Source: CAYLLN01 sp964384375
GTDB lineage: Bacteria > Planctomycetota > Planctomycetia > Pirellulales > Pirellulaceae
DNA: 64,000 nt
Assembly: GCA_964384375.1 (NCBI GenBank)
Contig: CAYLLN010000014.1
Span: 43,020-107,019, forward strand
Direction: 5' to 3'
In this document: positions 50,130 through 58,975 of the stretch, in pieces
Position numbering within the stretch: the first letter of the stretch is position 1
How the letters are laid out: each line of letters starts with the position of its first letter
Notes under the pieces: model-generated
What the model was told of the DNA's origin: nothing
Database searches by the model: none
What the model saw: only the letters and a program-made list of their open reading frames with translations
Made by a program: the position numbers and the translations under genes

Positions 50130-51215
50130 ATGGCGAGGCGGCCAGCAGTTGTGAGGTGGTCCACGCAGTTGCGATCGTGGGGAATCGCTGGAGCGATCCT
50201 CTTATTGCCGCTCATCAGCCTTCCGGCTACGGAATCGACTCCCACCGCGACCGCCGCCGCAACGCCCACGGCAACGACTGCAACTCCTGCCCAGGAACTG
50301 GCCGCTGCCAACCTCGACCGCATTCTCGCGGGCAGCCCCCTCGCCGGGCTCGATGACCTCCGCGTCATGCAGGACCACGTTCGGAAGCTCTCCGAACAAC
50401 TGATGAAATGCACGGTCGGCGTGCAGGTTGGCCACGCGCAAGGAAGCGGTGTGATTGTCAGTAAGGATGGCTACGTCTTGACGGCGGCACATGTGGCCAG
50501 TGGGGCAAAACGCGATGTTACTTTTATTATGCCAGACGGTAGCACACGACGCGGTAAGACGCTCGGCCTCAATCGGACGCTTGATTCGGGCTTAATGAAA
50601 ATCAATCCAAGAGATAGCGAAGAGTTTGCATTCGCCGAAATGGGGCAGTCCGATGCCCTGAAGGACAACCAATGGTGCCTGGCAACCGGCCATCCGGGGG
50701 GCTACCAGGAAGATCGCAAAGCCGTGCTTCGGCTGGGGCGCGTGCTCCTCAACGACAAATCGACGATCACGACCGACTGCACGCTCGTCGGCGGCGACTC
50801 CGGCGGCCCGCTCTTTGATCTCGCCGGCAAAGTGATCGGCATCAACAGCCGCATCGCCGGCCCGCTCAACGCCAACATGCACGTCCCGGTGAGCACGTTC
50901 AAGGAAACTTGGGACCGTTTGGCCAAAGGGGAAGAATGGGGACACATGCCCGGGAATGCGCCCTACATCGGCGTCAAAGGGGATAATTCCTCGACTGCGG
51001 CGAAGATCGCGAGCGTCATCCCCAATTCCCCCGCGGATAAGGCGAAAGTGCAGGCGGGAGACATTGTCGTGAAAGTCGGCGATCAAGAAGTTGCTGATTT
51101 TGATGCGCTGGTGCGCGTCATTGCCGAGCACCAGCCTGGCGATGAGGTGAAACTGTTCGTCAAGCGAGGCGAGGAAACCGTGGAACTGACCCTCAAGATT
51201 GGCAAGAAGGGTTGA
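50130..51215 (+). CDS. HtrA/DegP-like serine protease with C-terminal PDZ domain
   Basis: Envelope quality-control type protease of family S1C. The 361-residue protein has a signal/anchor segment (about 15-32, WGIAGAILLLPLISLP), a Thr/Ala-rich linker, and a trypsin-like domain with the complete triad: His121 in TAAHVAS, Asp152 in LDSGLMKI and Ser224 in GGDSGGPLFD. One PDZ domain (about 265-355) follows, with NSPADKAKVQAGDIVVKVGD. The His-Asp-Ser spacing is normal. The next gene encodes a degenerate relative on the same strand 52 bp further on. Confidence 0.93.
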   Translation: MARRPAVVRWSTQLRSWGIAGAILLLPLISLPATESTPTATAAATPTATTATPAQELAAANLDRILAGSPLAGLDDLRVMQDHVRKLSEQLMKCTVGVQVGHAQGSGVIVSKDGYVLTAAHVASGAKRDVTFIMPDGSTRRGKTLGLNRTLDSGLMKINPRDSEEFAFAEMGQSDALKDNQWCLATGHPGGYQEDRKAVLRLGRVLLNDKSTITTDCTLVGGDSGGPLFDLAGKVIGINSRIAGPLNANMHVPVSTFKETWDRLAKGEEWGHMPGNAPYIGVKGDNSSTAAKIASVIPNSPADKAKVQAGDIVVKVGDQEVADFDALVRVIAEHQPGDEVKLFVKRGEETVELTLKIGKKG

Positions 51216-51267
51216 TCAAGCCTCTAAGTGTTTCGTGGCAAGCAAGTTCAGGCGGGAGCAAGCGACG

Positions 51268-52308
51268 ATGACTGGCAAGTGCTTTGGATCGCAGGGCTTT
51301 CTGGCAGTTGTTTGCCTGGCGGTCGCAGGCCTGTTGCCGCTCGGTTCGTCGGCTACCGAAACGCAGTACCTTCCCCCCAAGGTCAAAGCCGCCTTTAAGC
51401 AAGTCTCGGCCGAATCGGCCAAAAGCACGGTGCAAATCTACTGCGACAACTACAAAACGGTCCTTGGCACGGTTGTCGATAAGCAAGGGTACATCGTCAC
51501 CAAGGCGAGCGAGCTGAAGGGGAAGATTGAGGCCCAATTGCCCGGCGCGAAGCGCCTGGAGGCGACCCATGTCGGGAGCGACCCGGCCCTCGACCTGGCG
51601 GTGCTCAAGATCGAAGCGGCCGACCTGCCTGCGATTGCCTGGAGCGAATCGGATGCTCCTCCCGTGGGAAGTTGGCTTATCAGTCCCGGCATGCAAGGCG
51701 AACTGGCGGGCGTTGGCGTGCTGAGCGTCAGCCCGCGAAAAATTGCCTCTCCGTCGGCGGCGCTGGGCGTGCGACTCTCCGACACCGACAGCCCCGCCAA
51801 GATCGAAGACATCGTCCCCGAAGGGGCTGCCGAGAAGGCGGGCCTTTTGGCGGGCGACATCATCCTCAAGGTGGACAGCAAGGAAATCGGCGGCCGACAG
51901 GAACTGATCGAGACGATCAAGTCGCATCAGCCGGGCGACAAAGTCGAGATCCTCATCAAGCGGGACGGCGAGGAGAAAACAATCAAGGCGACGCTGGGAA
52001 GCTGGACGCAGCTAACTGCCGGCGACCGGGCCGAGTTTCAGAACACTCTCGGCGGTCAGCTTTCGGAGCGCCGTGCCGGCTTTACCTCCGCGATTCAGCA
52101 CGATTCGATGCTGCGCCCGTCCGAGTGCGGCGGGCCAATCGTCGATCTGGACGGCAAGGTCGTCGGCCTGAACATCGCCCGTGCCGGCCGGGTCGAAAGC
52201 TATGCCCTCCCCGCGGCCATCGTCCGCGATGCGGTAAAGAGGCTGCTGGAGACGCATCTGACTTCGACGTCAACGCAGGCGACGGAGCCAGCGCCCACCG
52301 AACGTTAA
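51268..52308 (+). CDS. Degenerate HtrA-like protein with PDZ inserted into the protease fold
   Basis: The ATG at 51268 opens a signal peptide (MTGKCFGSQGFLAVVCLAVA); an earlier frame overlaps the preceding gene. The 346-residue protein begins like an HtrA domain (about 50-145), but the catalytic His position reads IVTKASEL and the Asp motif DPALDLAVLKI remains. A PDZ domain (about 165-250) with IVPEGAAEKAGLLAGDIILK comes next, and only then the segment RPSECGGPIVDLDG (about 282-295), where the nucleophile Ser is replaced by Cys. It is probably a non-proteolytic partner or regulator of the preceding protease. Confidence 0.88.
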   Translation: MTGKCFGSQGFLAVVCLAVAGLLPLGSSATETQYLPPKVKAAFKQVSAESAKSTVQIYCDNYKTVLGTVVDKQGYIVTKASELKGKIEAQLPGAKRLEATHVGSDPALDLAVLKIEAADLPAIAWSESDAPPVGSWLISPGMQGELAGVGVLSVSPRKIASPSAALGVRLSDTDSPAKIEDIVPEGAAEKAGLLAGDIILKVDSKEIGGRQELIETIKSHQPGDKVEILIKRDGEEKTIKATLGSWTQLTAGDRAEFQNTLGGQLSERRAGFTSAIQHDSMLRPSECGGPIVDLDGKVVGLNIARAGRVESYALPAAIVRDAVKRLLETHLTSTSTQATEPAPTER

Positions 52309-52370
52309 TCGCTCTCTCCTCCTCCGCGGCCCCGCTCCACGCCGCTCCCCTGGCTCGCTATCATCGGCTC

Positions 52371-53810
52371 ATGGCCGACGATCGCCCTACTCCCGAACCT
52401 GCCGAGCCCGCTGCCGCGCCGATTCGCCTCCTCATCGTCGATAATGACGAGGCGCTGGCCCGTGCGATGGAGGAGAGCCTGGTCAAGGTAGGCTACGAGT
52501 GCATCGTCGCGACGAGCGGCCCGGAGGGGGCCCGCAAGATCGACACCGACACGTTCGACCTTGTCGTCACCGACCTGGTGATGAACGACGTGGACGGGAT
52601 GGAGATTTTGGCCCGGGCCCGCGAGAAGCTCCCCGACGCGCTCGTGATCCTGGTCACCGGCCACGCCACCGTCCCCAAGGCGGTCGAGGCGATGCAGCTC
52701 GGGGCGTTCAACTTCCTCGAAAAGCCGATCACGCCGAGCAAGCTGCGGGCGGTGTGCGAGAAGGCGGCCGACGCGATTCGCCTCCGCCGGCAGAACACGG
52801 AACTCAAGGAGCGACTCGACGAGCGGTTCGGTTTCGAAGGGATCATCTACGTCAGCAGCCGAATGCAGACGGTAATCGACCGGCTCAAGCGGATCGCCCC
52901 GACCGACGCGACCGTGCTCATTCATGGCGAAAGCGGCACAGGCAAGGAGCTGATTGCTCAGGCGATCCACCAGAACAGTCCCCGCAAAGGGAAGCGGATC
53001 GTGGCGATCAACTGTGCCGCGGTCGCCGAGAACCTCGTCGAAAGCGAGCTCTTTGGCCACGTGAAGGGGGCCTATACCGACGCCCATGCCGACCGGGTGG
53101 GAGCGTTCGAGTATGCCAACGGCGGCACGCTGTTTCTCGACGAAGTCGGCGACATGCCGATGAGCACGCAGATCAAGCTGCTCCGCGTGCTCGAGGAGCA
53201 TCAGATCACACGGGTCGGCGACAACAAGTCGATCCGCGTCAACGTGCGGGTCGTTTCCGCCACGAATCGTCCACTGGAGGAGATGGTGGCGGCTGGCAAG
53301 TTCCGCAACGACCTCTATTTCCGCCTCAAGGTGGTGACGGTCGATTTGCCCCCTTTGCGCGAGCGGCGCGACGACATTGTGCCGCTGGTCGATCATTTCC
53401 GCCGCCTGTTTGCCAAACGGCATCACAAGACGATTCGGGGCATTTCCCCCGTCGCCACGAAGCGGCTTTTCAGCTACGACTGGCCGGGGAACGTACGGCA
53501 ACTGCGGAACGCCGTCGAAACGATGGTGGTCCTCGATGCGGATGGCCTGCTCGACGTGGACGACCTGCCGCCGGAGTTGGCCGAAGCGCCACCCCCCGCA
53601 ACGGCTGCGACTGCCGCGGTCGGCGGCGGGCCGCTGGAGCTCATCGGCCGCCCGCTCGACGACATCGAGCGCTGGGCGATCGAAGAGACGCTCAAGCTCA
53701 CCAGCGGGAACCGCGAAGAAGCCGCCAAGGTGCTCGGCATCGGCGCGCGGACGCTGTATCGAAAGCTCGAGAAGTATGCGGGCGGCGAAGGGGAACTGGC
53801 CGAGGAGTAA
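52371..53810 (+). CDS. NtrC-family response regulator (receiver, AAA+, Fis-type HTH)
   Basis: The ATG at 52371 gives MADDRPTPEPAEPAAAPIRL; frames further upstream overlap the previous gene. The receiver domain (about 18-135) has the phospho-acceptor Asp68 in LVVTDLVM. The AAA+ domain (about 160-395) has Walker A GESGTGKE, GHVKGAYTDA where sigma-54 activators usually read GAFTGA, Walker B LFLDEVGDM and R-finger region. A Fis-type helix-turn-helix (about 435-470, NREEAAKVLGIGARTLYRKL) ends the 479-residue protein. No sensor kinase is next to it, so it is an orphan regulator. Confidence 0.94.
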   Translation: MADDRPTPEPAEPAAAPIRLLIVDNDEALARAMEESLVKVGYECIVATSGPEGARKIDTDTFDLVVTDLVMNDVDGMEILARAREKLPDALVILVTGHATVPKAVEAMQLGAFNFLEKPITPSKLRAVCEKAADAIRLRRQNTELKERLDERFGFEGIIYVSSRMQTVIDRLKRIAPTDATVLIHGESGTGKELIAQAIHQNSPRKGKRIVAINCAAVAENLVESELFGHVKGAYTDAHADRVGAFEYANGGTLFLDEVGDMPMSTQIKLLRVLEEHQITRVGDNKSIRVNVRVVSATNRPLEEMVAAGKFRNDLYFRLKVVTVDLPPLRERRDDIVPLVDHFRRLFAKRHHKTIRGISPVATKRLFSYDWPGNVRQLRNAVETMVVLDADGLLDVDDLPPELAEAPPPATAATAAVGGGPLELIGRPLDDIERWAIEETLKLTSGNREEAAKVLGIGARTLYRKLEKYAGGEGELAEE

Positions 53811-53870
53811 ATTGGCGAGCGCCGAGTAGCGCTGCTAGACTGGATATAGTCACTTGCCAAACAGTCTGCC

Positions 53871-54491
53871 ATGAGCACCATTCTGCTTCCCACGATTACG
53901 CCCAGCGGCTTCGATGTGCCGCCACTTTCCGTGCATCGGTTCACCGTGGAAGAATACGAGCAGCTTGGCAAGTCGGGAGTGCTCACCGAGGACGATTCGG
54001 TGGAGCTCTTAGAGGGGCTGATTGTCAAAAAAATGACGAAGAATCCCCTGCACGATTCGACCATTGATCTGCTGGTCAGCATGCTTTCGCGGCAAATACC
54101 AACCGGCTGGTTTTTGCGGGTTCAAAATGTCCTGCGCACGGCGGACAGCGAGCCCGAACCCGACGTCGTCATCGCGATCGGCGATGTCGCGAGTTTTCGG
54201 CGCAGGCACCCAACTGGCGACGAAGCTGCCCTGGTCATTGAAGTTGCCCAGTCCTCGCTCGAACAAGACTGGCGCAAATGCCGCATCTATGCGCGGGCGG
54301 GCGTCATTGAATACTGGATCGTCGATTTAAATGCCGCCCGCTTGGAAATTTTCACGCAGCCGAATCGAGCCTTGGGAAAGTACGAAAATCATGTTCGCCG
54401 CGTTGCGCCGGGTGAAGCAACGGTGAATCTATCCTCCCAGACACATGTTAAAGTGGACCTGCAGGAACTCTTCCCCTCCTCGGGCGAATAG
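53871..54491 (+). CDS. Uma2 family (DUF820) putative restriction-endonuclease-fold protein
   Basis: The 206-residue protein has the family features: FTVEEYEQLGKSGVLTEDD, VELLEGLIVKKM, PEPDVVIAIGD with the metal-binding Asp, LVIEVAQSSLEQD with the E-V-(A) strand, and YARAGVIEYWIVDL. The fold is that of PD-(D/E)XK nucleases. Members are multicopy in cyanobacteria and planctomycetes and their role is unknown. It lies between the NtrC-like gene and mutL on the same strand. Confidence 0.92.
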   Translation: MSTILLPTITPSGFDVPPLSVHRFTVEEYEQLGKSGVLTEDDSVELLEGLIVKKMTKNPLHDSTIDLLVSMLSRQIPTGWFLRVQNVLRTADSEPEPDVVIAIGDVASFRRRHPTGDEAALVIEVAQSSLEQDWRKCRIYARAGVIEYWIVDLNAARLEIFTQPNRALGKYENHVRRVAPGEATVNLSSQTHVKVDLQELFPSSGE

Positions 54492-54523
54492 TAGCGCCCG
54501 ATTGCTCGCCACACGGATGTGCC

Positions 54524-56449
54524 ATGCCCACGATTCGCCAACTTCCCCCCAGCGTCGTCAACAAGATCGCCGCGGGCGAGGTGATCGAGCGGCCCGCCAG
54601 CGTCGTCAAGGAACTGCTCGAAAACTCGGTCGATGCCGGGGCGACTCGGATCGACGTGCATCTCGGGGCTGGCGGCACCGATCTGATTCGCATCGTCGAT
54701 GACGGCTGCGGGATGTCGGCGGCCGACCTGCCGCTGGCCATCGCCAGCCATGCGACCAGCAAGATCGCGTCGGCAGACGACCTGTTCCATGTCGGCACCT
54801 TTGGTTTTCGGGGTGAGGCCCTAGCGTCGATCGGCGAGGTGAGCCAGCTTGTCATCCGCAGCCGGCAGCGCGGCGAAGAGTCGGGCCATCAGCTCGAGGT
54901 CGATGGAGGCCGCCGCTCGGAAATCGCCCCCTGCGGCTGCCCCGAAGGGACGGCGATCGAAGTTCGCAACCTGTTCTTCAATACGCCCGTGCGGCGGAAG
55001 TTCCTGCGGGCTTCGCAAACCGAAATCGGCCACTGCAGCGAGGCGTTCACCCGCCTGGCGCTGGCCCATCCGCAAGTGCATTTCACACTTCGGCACAACG
55101 ACCGGCTGCTGTTCGACCTGCCGCCGGTGGTCCAGTGGCGGGAGCGGATTGCTTCGTTTTTCGGACGTGACATCGAAAGCTCGCTGATCCCGATCGAGAA
55201 CAGCGACGGGGCTGTGCAGCTTGCCGGCTTCGTCGCCGATCCGCAGCACAGCCGGGGGAACAACCGGCTGCAGTACCTGTTCCTGAACGGCCGCCACATC
55301 CGCGACCGCTCGCTGCAGCACGCTTTGGGCGAGGCTTACCGCGGCCTGTTGCTCCACGGCCGCTTCCCGATCGCCTTCCTGCACCTGGTGCTGCCGGCGG
55401 AAGCGGTCGATGTCAATGTCCATCCCACGAAGCTCGAAGTTCGCTTTGCCGACAGCGGCCGCATCTATTCGCTGCTCCTCGGGACGATCCGCAAGAAGTT
55501 CCTCGCCACCGACTTGACGGCCCGCGTTCGCGCGCCGCTTGATGGCGAAATGCGCGGCGGGGAAGCTGCCGATGCGCTCGCCGCGCAGGCGCATCGCCGG
55601 AATCTCGTCGATTGGGCCAAGGGAGCGGTCTCCCCGCCTGTTGAAGCGGGCGCGGCCACTGCCGTCGCTGACAAAGAAGATGCCCAGACTTCACTGGAAC
55701 TGCAATTCGACCGTCCTGGCGGCGGCCTGTCGCTTACTCGCCTCGATCGCATGTGGGAGGCGGTCCCCGCCTCGGCCCGCATCGAGGAAGCGGGCGAGGC
55801 TGCTGGCCGACTTGCCACTGGTCCGCTTGTCGAGTGTTCCACTCCGCTTCGCGTTGATGCTCCACAGACTCGCCGTGCCTCCCACCTGGGCTTTCAGATT
55901 CACAACCGCTACCTCGTCACCGAAAACGCCGACGGCATGGTGGTGATCGACCAGCACGCTTTGCACGAGCGGATTTTGTACGAGCAACTCCGCGAGAAAG
56001 TCCTCGCGGGAGATCTCGAAACGCAGCGGCTCCTCGTCCCCGAACCTGTTTCGCTTGCACCGGCCGAAGCTGCTGCCGCGATGGATGCCAAAGAAACGCT
56101 CGCCCAGATCGGCATTGAGATCGAGCCTTTCGGCGGCGACACCGTCCTCGTTTCCGGCTACCCGGCGATGCTCGCCAATCTGCCCCCGGCCGAGATGCTC
56201 CAGCAAGTGGTCGAGCAGCTTATGACAAGCAGCCACAAGCCTGAGCGGCGCGACCTGCTCGACGAGCTACTGCACATGATCTCGTGCAAGGCGGCTATCA
56301 AAGCGGGGGACCGCCTGGCCCCGGAGGAGATCACATCCCTCCTCGAGCAGCGGCAGCACTACCAGGACGCCCACCACTGCCCACACGGCCGCCCCACCGC
56401 CCTCGTTTTCACCCGCGAAGAGCTCGACCGACGGTTCTTGCGGACATAG
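54524..56449 (+). CDS. mutL: DNA mismatch repair protein MutL (endonuclease type)
   Basis: Couples MutS mismatch recognition to strand incision. The 641-residue protein has an N-terminal GHKL ATPase with VVKELLENSVDAGAT, DDGCGM and FGFRGEALASI, a variable linker (about 340-430), and a C-terminal dimerisation domain. The C-terminus carries the endonuclease metal motif DQHALHERILYE, matching DQHA(X)2E(X)4E, plus SCKAAIKAGD, CPHGRP and a terminal F-L-R. Thus this MutL should nick DNA itself, as expected for organisms without MutH. The stop codon is one base away from that of the convergent HerA-like gene. Confidence 0.97.
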   Translation: MPTIRQLPPSVVNKIAAGEVIERPASVVKELLENSVDAGATRIDVHLGAGGTDLIRIVDDGCGMSAADLPLAIASHATSKIASADDLFHVGTFGFRGEALASIGEVSQLVIRSRQRGEESGHQLEVDGGRRSEIAPCGCPEGTAIEVRNLFFNTPVRRKFLRASQTEIGHCSEAFTRLALAHPQVHFTLRHNDRLLFDLPPVVQWRERIASFFGRDIESSLIPIENSDGAVQLAGFVADPQHSRGNNRLQYLFLNGRHIRDRSLQHALGEAYRGLLLHGRFPIAFLHLVLPAEAVDVNVHPTKLEVRFADSGRIYSLLLGTIRKKFLATDLTARVRAPLDGEMRGGEAADALAAQAHRRNLVDWAKGAVSPPVEAGAATAVADKEDAQTSLELQFDRPGGGLSLTRLDRMWEAVPASARIEEAGEAAGRLATGPLVECSTPLRVDAPQTRRASHLGFQIHNRYLVTENADGMVVIDQHALHERILYEQLREKVLAGDLETQRLLVPEPVSLAPAEAAAAMDAKETLAQIGIEIEPFGGDTVLVSGYPAMLANLPPAEMLQQVVEQLMTSSHKPERRDLLDELLHMISCKAAIKAGDRLAPEEITSLLEQRQHYQDAHHCPHGRPTALVFTREELDRRFLRT

Positions 56450-56450
56450 G

Positions 56451-58901
56451 CTACGTCCCCGGCTCCACCGCGCCATCCATTCGCACAATCCAGGGCTGCC
56501 AAAGGAGGCAGACCTGTTGGACGGCGATGTCGGCTTTCTTGGGAGCAATCTGCACTTCTTCCAGGGCGAGAGTGTCGGGGGCCAGACCCGCTTGCAGCTT
56601 CTCGGTCTCGGCGGTGAACTGGGTGTTCAGATCGGCCAGTTGCTGTTGTAGTGCTTCGACCCCTTCGGATGCATCGGCGACATCCTGCCGCTCGCGGGCG
56701 ATCTTGCCTGCCTGACGCATCGAGCTGGCGGCCCGTGTCATGTTGGTCGTGCTCATCAGCTTGCGGCCGAAGATCGCGCCCAGGATCGACGCACCTACAG
56801 ACAGGGCCGTGTTCATCGTCTGCTGCGTCGCCTGCGATTTTTCCTTCTCCACCTTGATGTGCGCCTTGCGGATTCGCTCTTCCAGAGCGGCGATTTTGGG
56901 GGCGTATTTTTGCCGCAGTTTCTCGACCTGCGCGTCGCGCTGTTCGCGTCCCCCTTGCGACAGGCGGATGCGGAAGTCTGCTTCGCTTTCCTCCGGAGTC
57001 GAAACGGCCTTGAGTGCGGCACACTTGAAAACCTTAAGCCGGCGGTTGCGGTACAAGTAGTCCTTCAGGGCCGTGGATAGTTCGGTGTATTTCTTCGGCT
57101 TGGACAGGTCGCCGGGAAGCGAAGCAAACTTCGCCGCGGCTTCAGGCTGGGCTTCGAGTTCCGGAGATTCCTCACATATGCTCGCCTCGCTCCACGCATC
57201 CGCTGGCAGCGACTCGTCGATGGGGACGAGCAGCGTCACGTCTTCCTGCGTATCGACCTTGGTCGCCGCTTGGGTGAAATGGACGCGGGCGGCGCCGAGC
57301 AGTGCTGGGCGATAGAGAATGCTCGCTCCCTGCGGCAGATTGGCTCGGCGGGCGGCGAATTTCTCGGTGACATCGGGCGGCAGGACGGGACGCTGCGTTT
57401 CCAAAGCCCCGACCAGGGGTCGGGGTGACGGCTCGGCAGGAGCCTCGCCCTCCCGAACTCCCTCGCTGACGCTTCGGGCTACCATGTTCTTCCGCTCCGC
57501 CATCAGTCGGCTGATCTGTTCGCGTGTCAGCGGCCCGCGAAGGTACGACAAGGCCCACCGCGTCTGAAAGACCACCGGCTGGTCCTCGTGGACGTTGTTC
57601 ATCAGGAAGACGCGCTTTCCCAGACCCGACAGCACCCGCTCCATCTCGGCCCGGTTGAACGTCGCTCCGGCTTGCGTCGAGGCCCCTTCCAGCCCGTCGA
57701 GCACGCGGAGCTTGTCCCGCTCCGTCTGCAGTCGACCAAGGAGCCACGTGCCGCAGTTGGCGAGTCCCTTGTAGTCGAGATCGACCGGGTTCTGCGTTGC
57801 GAGCACCACGCCCAGGCCAAACGCCCGCGCCTGCTTGAGCAGGGTCAACATCGGGGTCTTCGACGGCGGGTTGGCCGACGGCGGAAAGTAGCCGAACACT
57901 TCGTCCATGTAGAGGAGCGCCCGCAGGCTCGATGTGCCCGACTGGCTTCGCATCCAGGAGATCGTCTCGGAGAGGAGGATCGTCACGAAGAACATCCGCT
58001 CGGCATCCGACAAGTGTGCGATCGACAAGATTGACAGTCGCGGCTTGCCGGTAGGCGTATAGAGGAGCCGCTGGATGTCGAGTGGCTCCCCTTCCATCCA
58101 GGCGGCGAATCCCGGCGACGCGAGCAGGTTGTTGAGCTGCGTCGCCAGGGCGAAGCGGTCCTTGGCGGGGAAGAAGCTTTCGAGGTCCATCACGCCGACT
58201 TTGTCGAAGCTTGGCGTCTGAATCGCCCGGATCAGCCCTCCCATGTCGAGGCTTTGTCCGGCGCGCCACGCGCGGTCAAGGATGTTCGAGATCAGAATGT
58301 GCTCGCGGCTCTTGAGCGGATCGGCGTCGATCCCGAGGAGGCTCAAGAGGCCGGCTGCGGCGGCACTGATGGAATCTCGCAAAGCTTCGGCATTGTCAAG
58401 AATCGCCTGCGATGGGGCGGCAAACGAGCGGAGGACCGTGAGCGGCAAGCCGGCGCTGCTGCCGGGCGTGTAGATGGCGATATCGACGGCATCGCGGAAC
58501 ATGGCGATTCGCTCGGGCGATTGGCCCCAGTCGGCCAGCCCCTGCTTCCACCGCTCGGCCGTCTTGGCGGCATAGTCGTGTGGCGAAAGACCGGCCCGTG
58601 TCGCCTCGGCCGGGTCGATCCACGGCTCGAAGTCCTCGGGCCGCAATTGCGGAAACGTCAGCAGCAGATTGCCAAGGTCCCCCTTCGGGTCGATGATGAT
58701 GGCCGGAATGCCGTCGATCGCTGCCTCTTCAAGCAAGGCGAGGCAGAGCCCCGTTTTGCCGCTGCCGGTCATGCCGACGCAGACCGCGTGCGTGCAGAGG
58801 TCTTTCGAATCGTAGAGCAGCAGATTGTCCTGCGGCTTAGCCGAGGCCAGGTCATAGGACTTGCCGAGATAGAAGACGCCCAGGCGTTCGTAGTCGGTCA
58901 T
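56451..58901 (-). CDS. HerA-like (DUF87) ATP-binding protein with coiled-coil C-terminus
   Basis: The ATG at 58901 (MTDYERLGVFYLGKSYDLAS) is preferred to an upstream start that adds a sequence without domain character. The 816 residues include Walker A GMTGSGKT (43-50), IIIDPKGDLGN, Walker B LLYMDEVF and sensor-like ATQNPVDLDY, as in HerA/FtsK-type hexameric ATPases. A composite REP-derived insertion (about 475-500, containing EGVREGEAPAEP) precedes the C-terminal part, which has a long coiled coil (about 650-730) and a short hydrophobic segment. It may act in DNA processing or membrane-associated transport; which is uncertain. Confidence 0.9.
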   Translation of the reverse strand: MTDYERLGVFYLGKSYDLASAKPQDNLLLYDSKDLCTHAVCVGMTGSGKTGLCLALLEEAAIDGIPAIIIDPKGDLGNLLLTFPQLRPEDFEPWIDPAEATRAGLSPHDYAAKTAERWKQGLADWGQSPERIAMFRDAVDIAIYTPGSSAGLPLTVLRSFAAPSQAILDNAEALRDSISAAAAGLLSLLGIDADPLKSREHILISNILDRAWRAGQSLDMGGLIRAIQTPSFDKVGVMDLESFFPAKDRFALATQLNNLLASPGFAAWMEGEPLDIQRLLYTPTGKPRLSILSIAHLSDAERMFFVTILLSETISWMRSQSGTSSLRALLYMDEVFGYFPPSANPPSKTPMLTLLKQARAFGLGVVLATQNPVDLDYKGLANCGTWLLGRLQTERDKLRVLDGLEGASTQAGATFNRAEMERVLSGLGKRVFLMNNVHEDQPVVFQTRWALSYLRGPLTREQISRLMAERKNMVARSVSEGVREGEAPAEPSPRPLVGALETQRPVLPPDVTEKFAARRANLPQGASILYRPALLGAARVHFTQAATKVDTQEDVTLLVPIDESLPADAWSEASICEESPELEAQPEAAAKFASLPGDLSKPKKYTELSTALKDYLYRNRRLKVFKCAALKAVSTPEESEADFRIRLSQGGREQRDAQVEKLRQKYAPKIAALEERIRKAHIKVEKEKSQATQQTMNTALSVGASILGAIFGRKLMSTTNMTRAASSMRQAGKIARERQDVADASEGVEALQQQLADLNTQFTAETEKLQAGLAPDTLALEEVQIAPKKADIAVQQVCLLWQPWIVRMDGAVEPGT
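57403..57478 (-). repeat. Composite REP-like insertion read in frame in the HerA-like gene
   Basis: From right to left it holds CGAAGCGTCAGCGAGGG, the 26-bp unit of 57430-57455 (25 of 26 with 15798-15823), and the palindrome CCCCGACC-AGG-GGTCGGGG at 57407-57425, which resembles 47596-47612. It adds about 25 residues without disturbing the frame. Confidence 0.85.
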
Positions 58902-58975
58902 CGTTGCGTGGCAAGGTCGTGGAAGATAAGTACGAGGCGTGTATTTTAGCGACTGAATTGCGGGAGGGGGATGCA

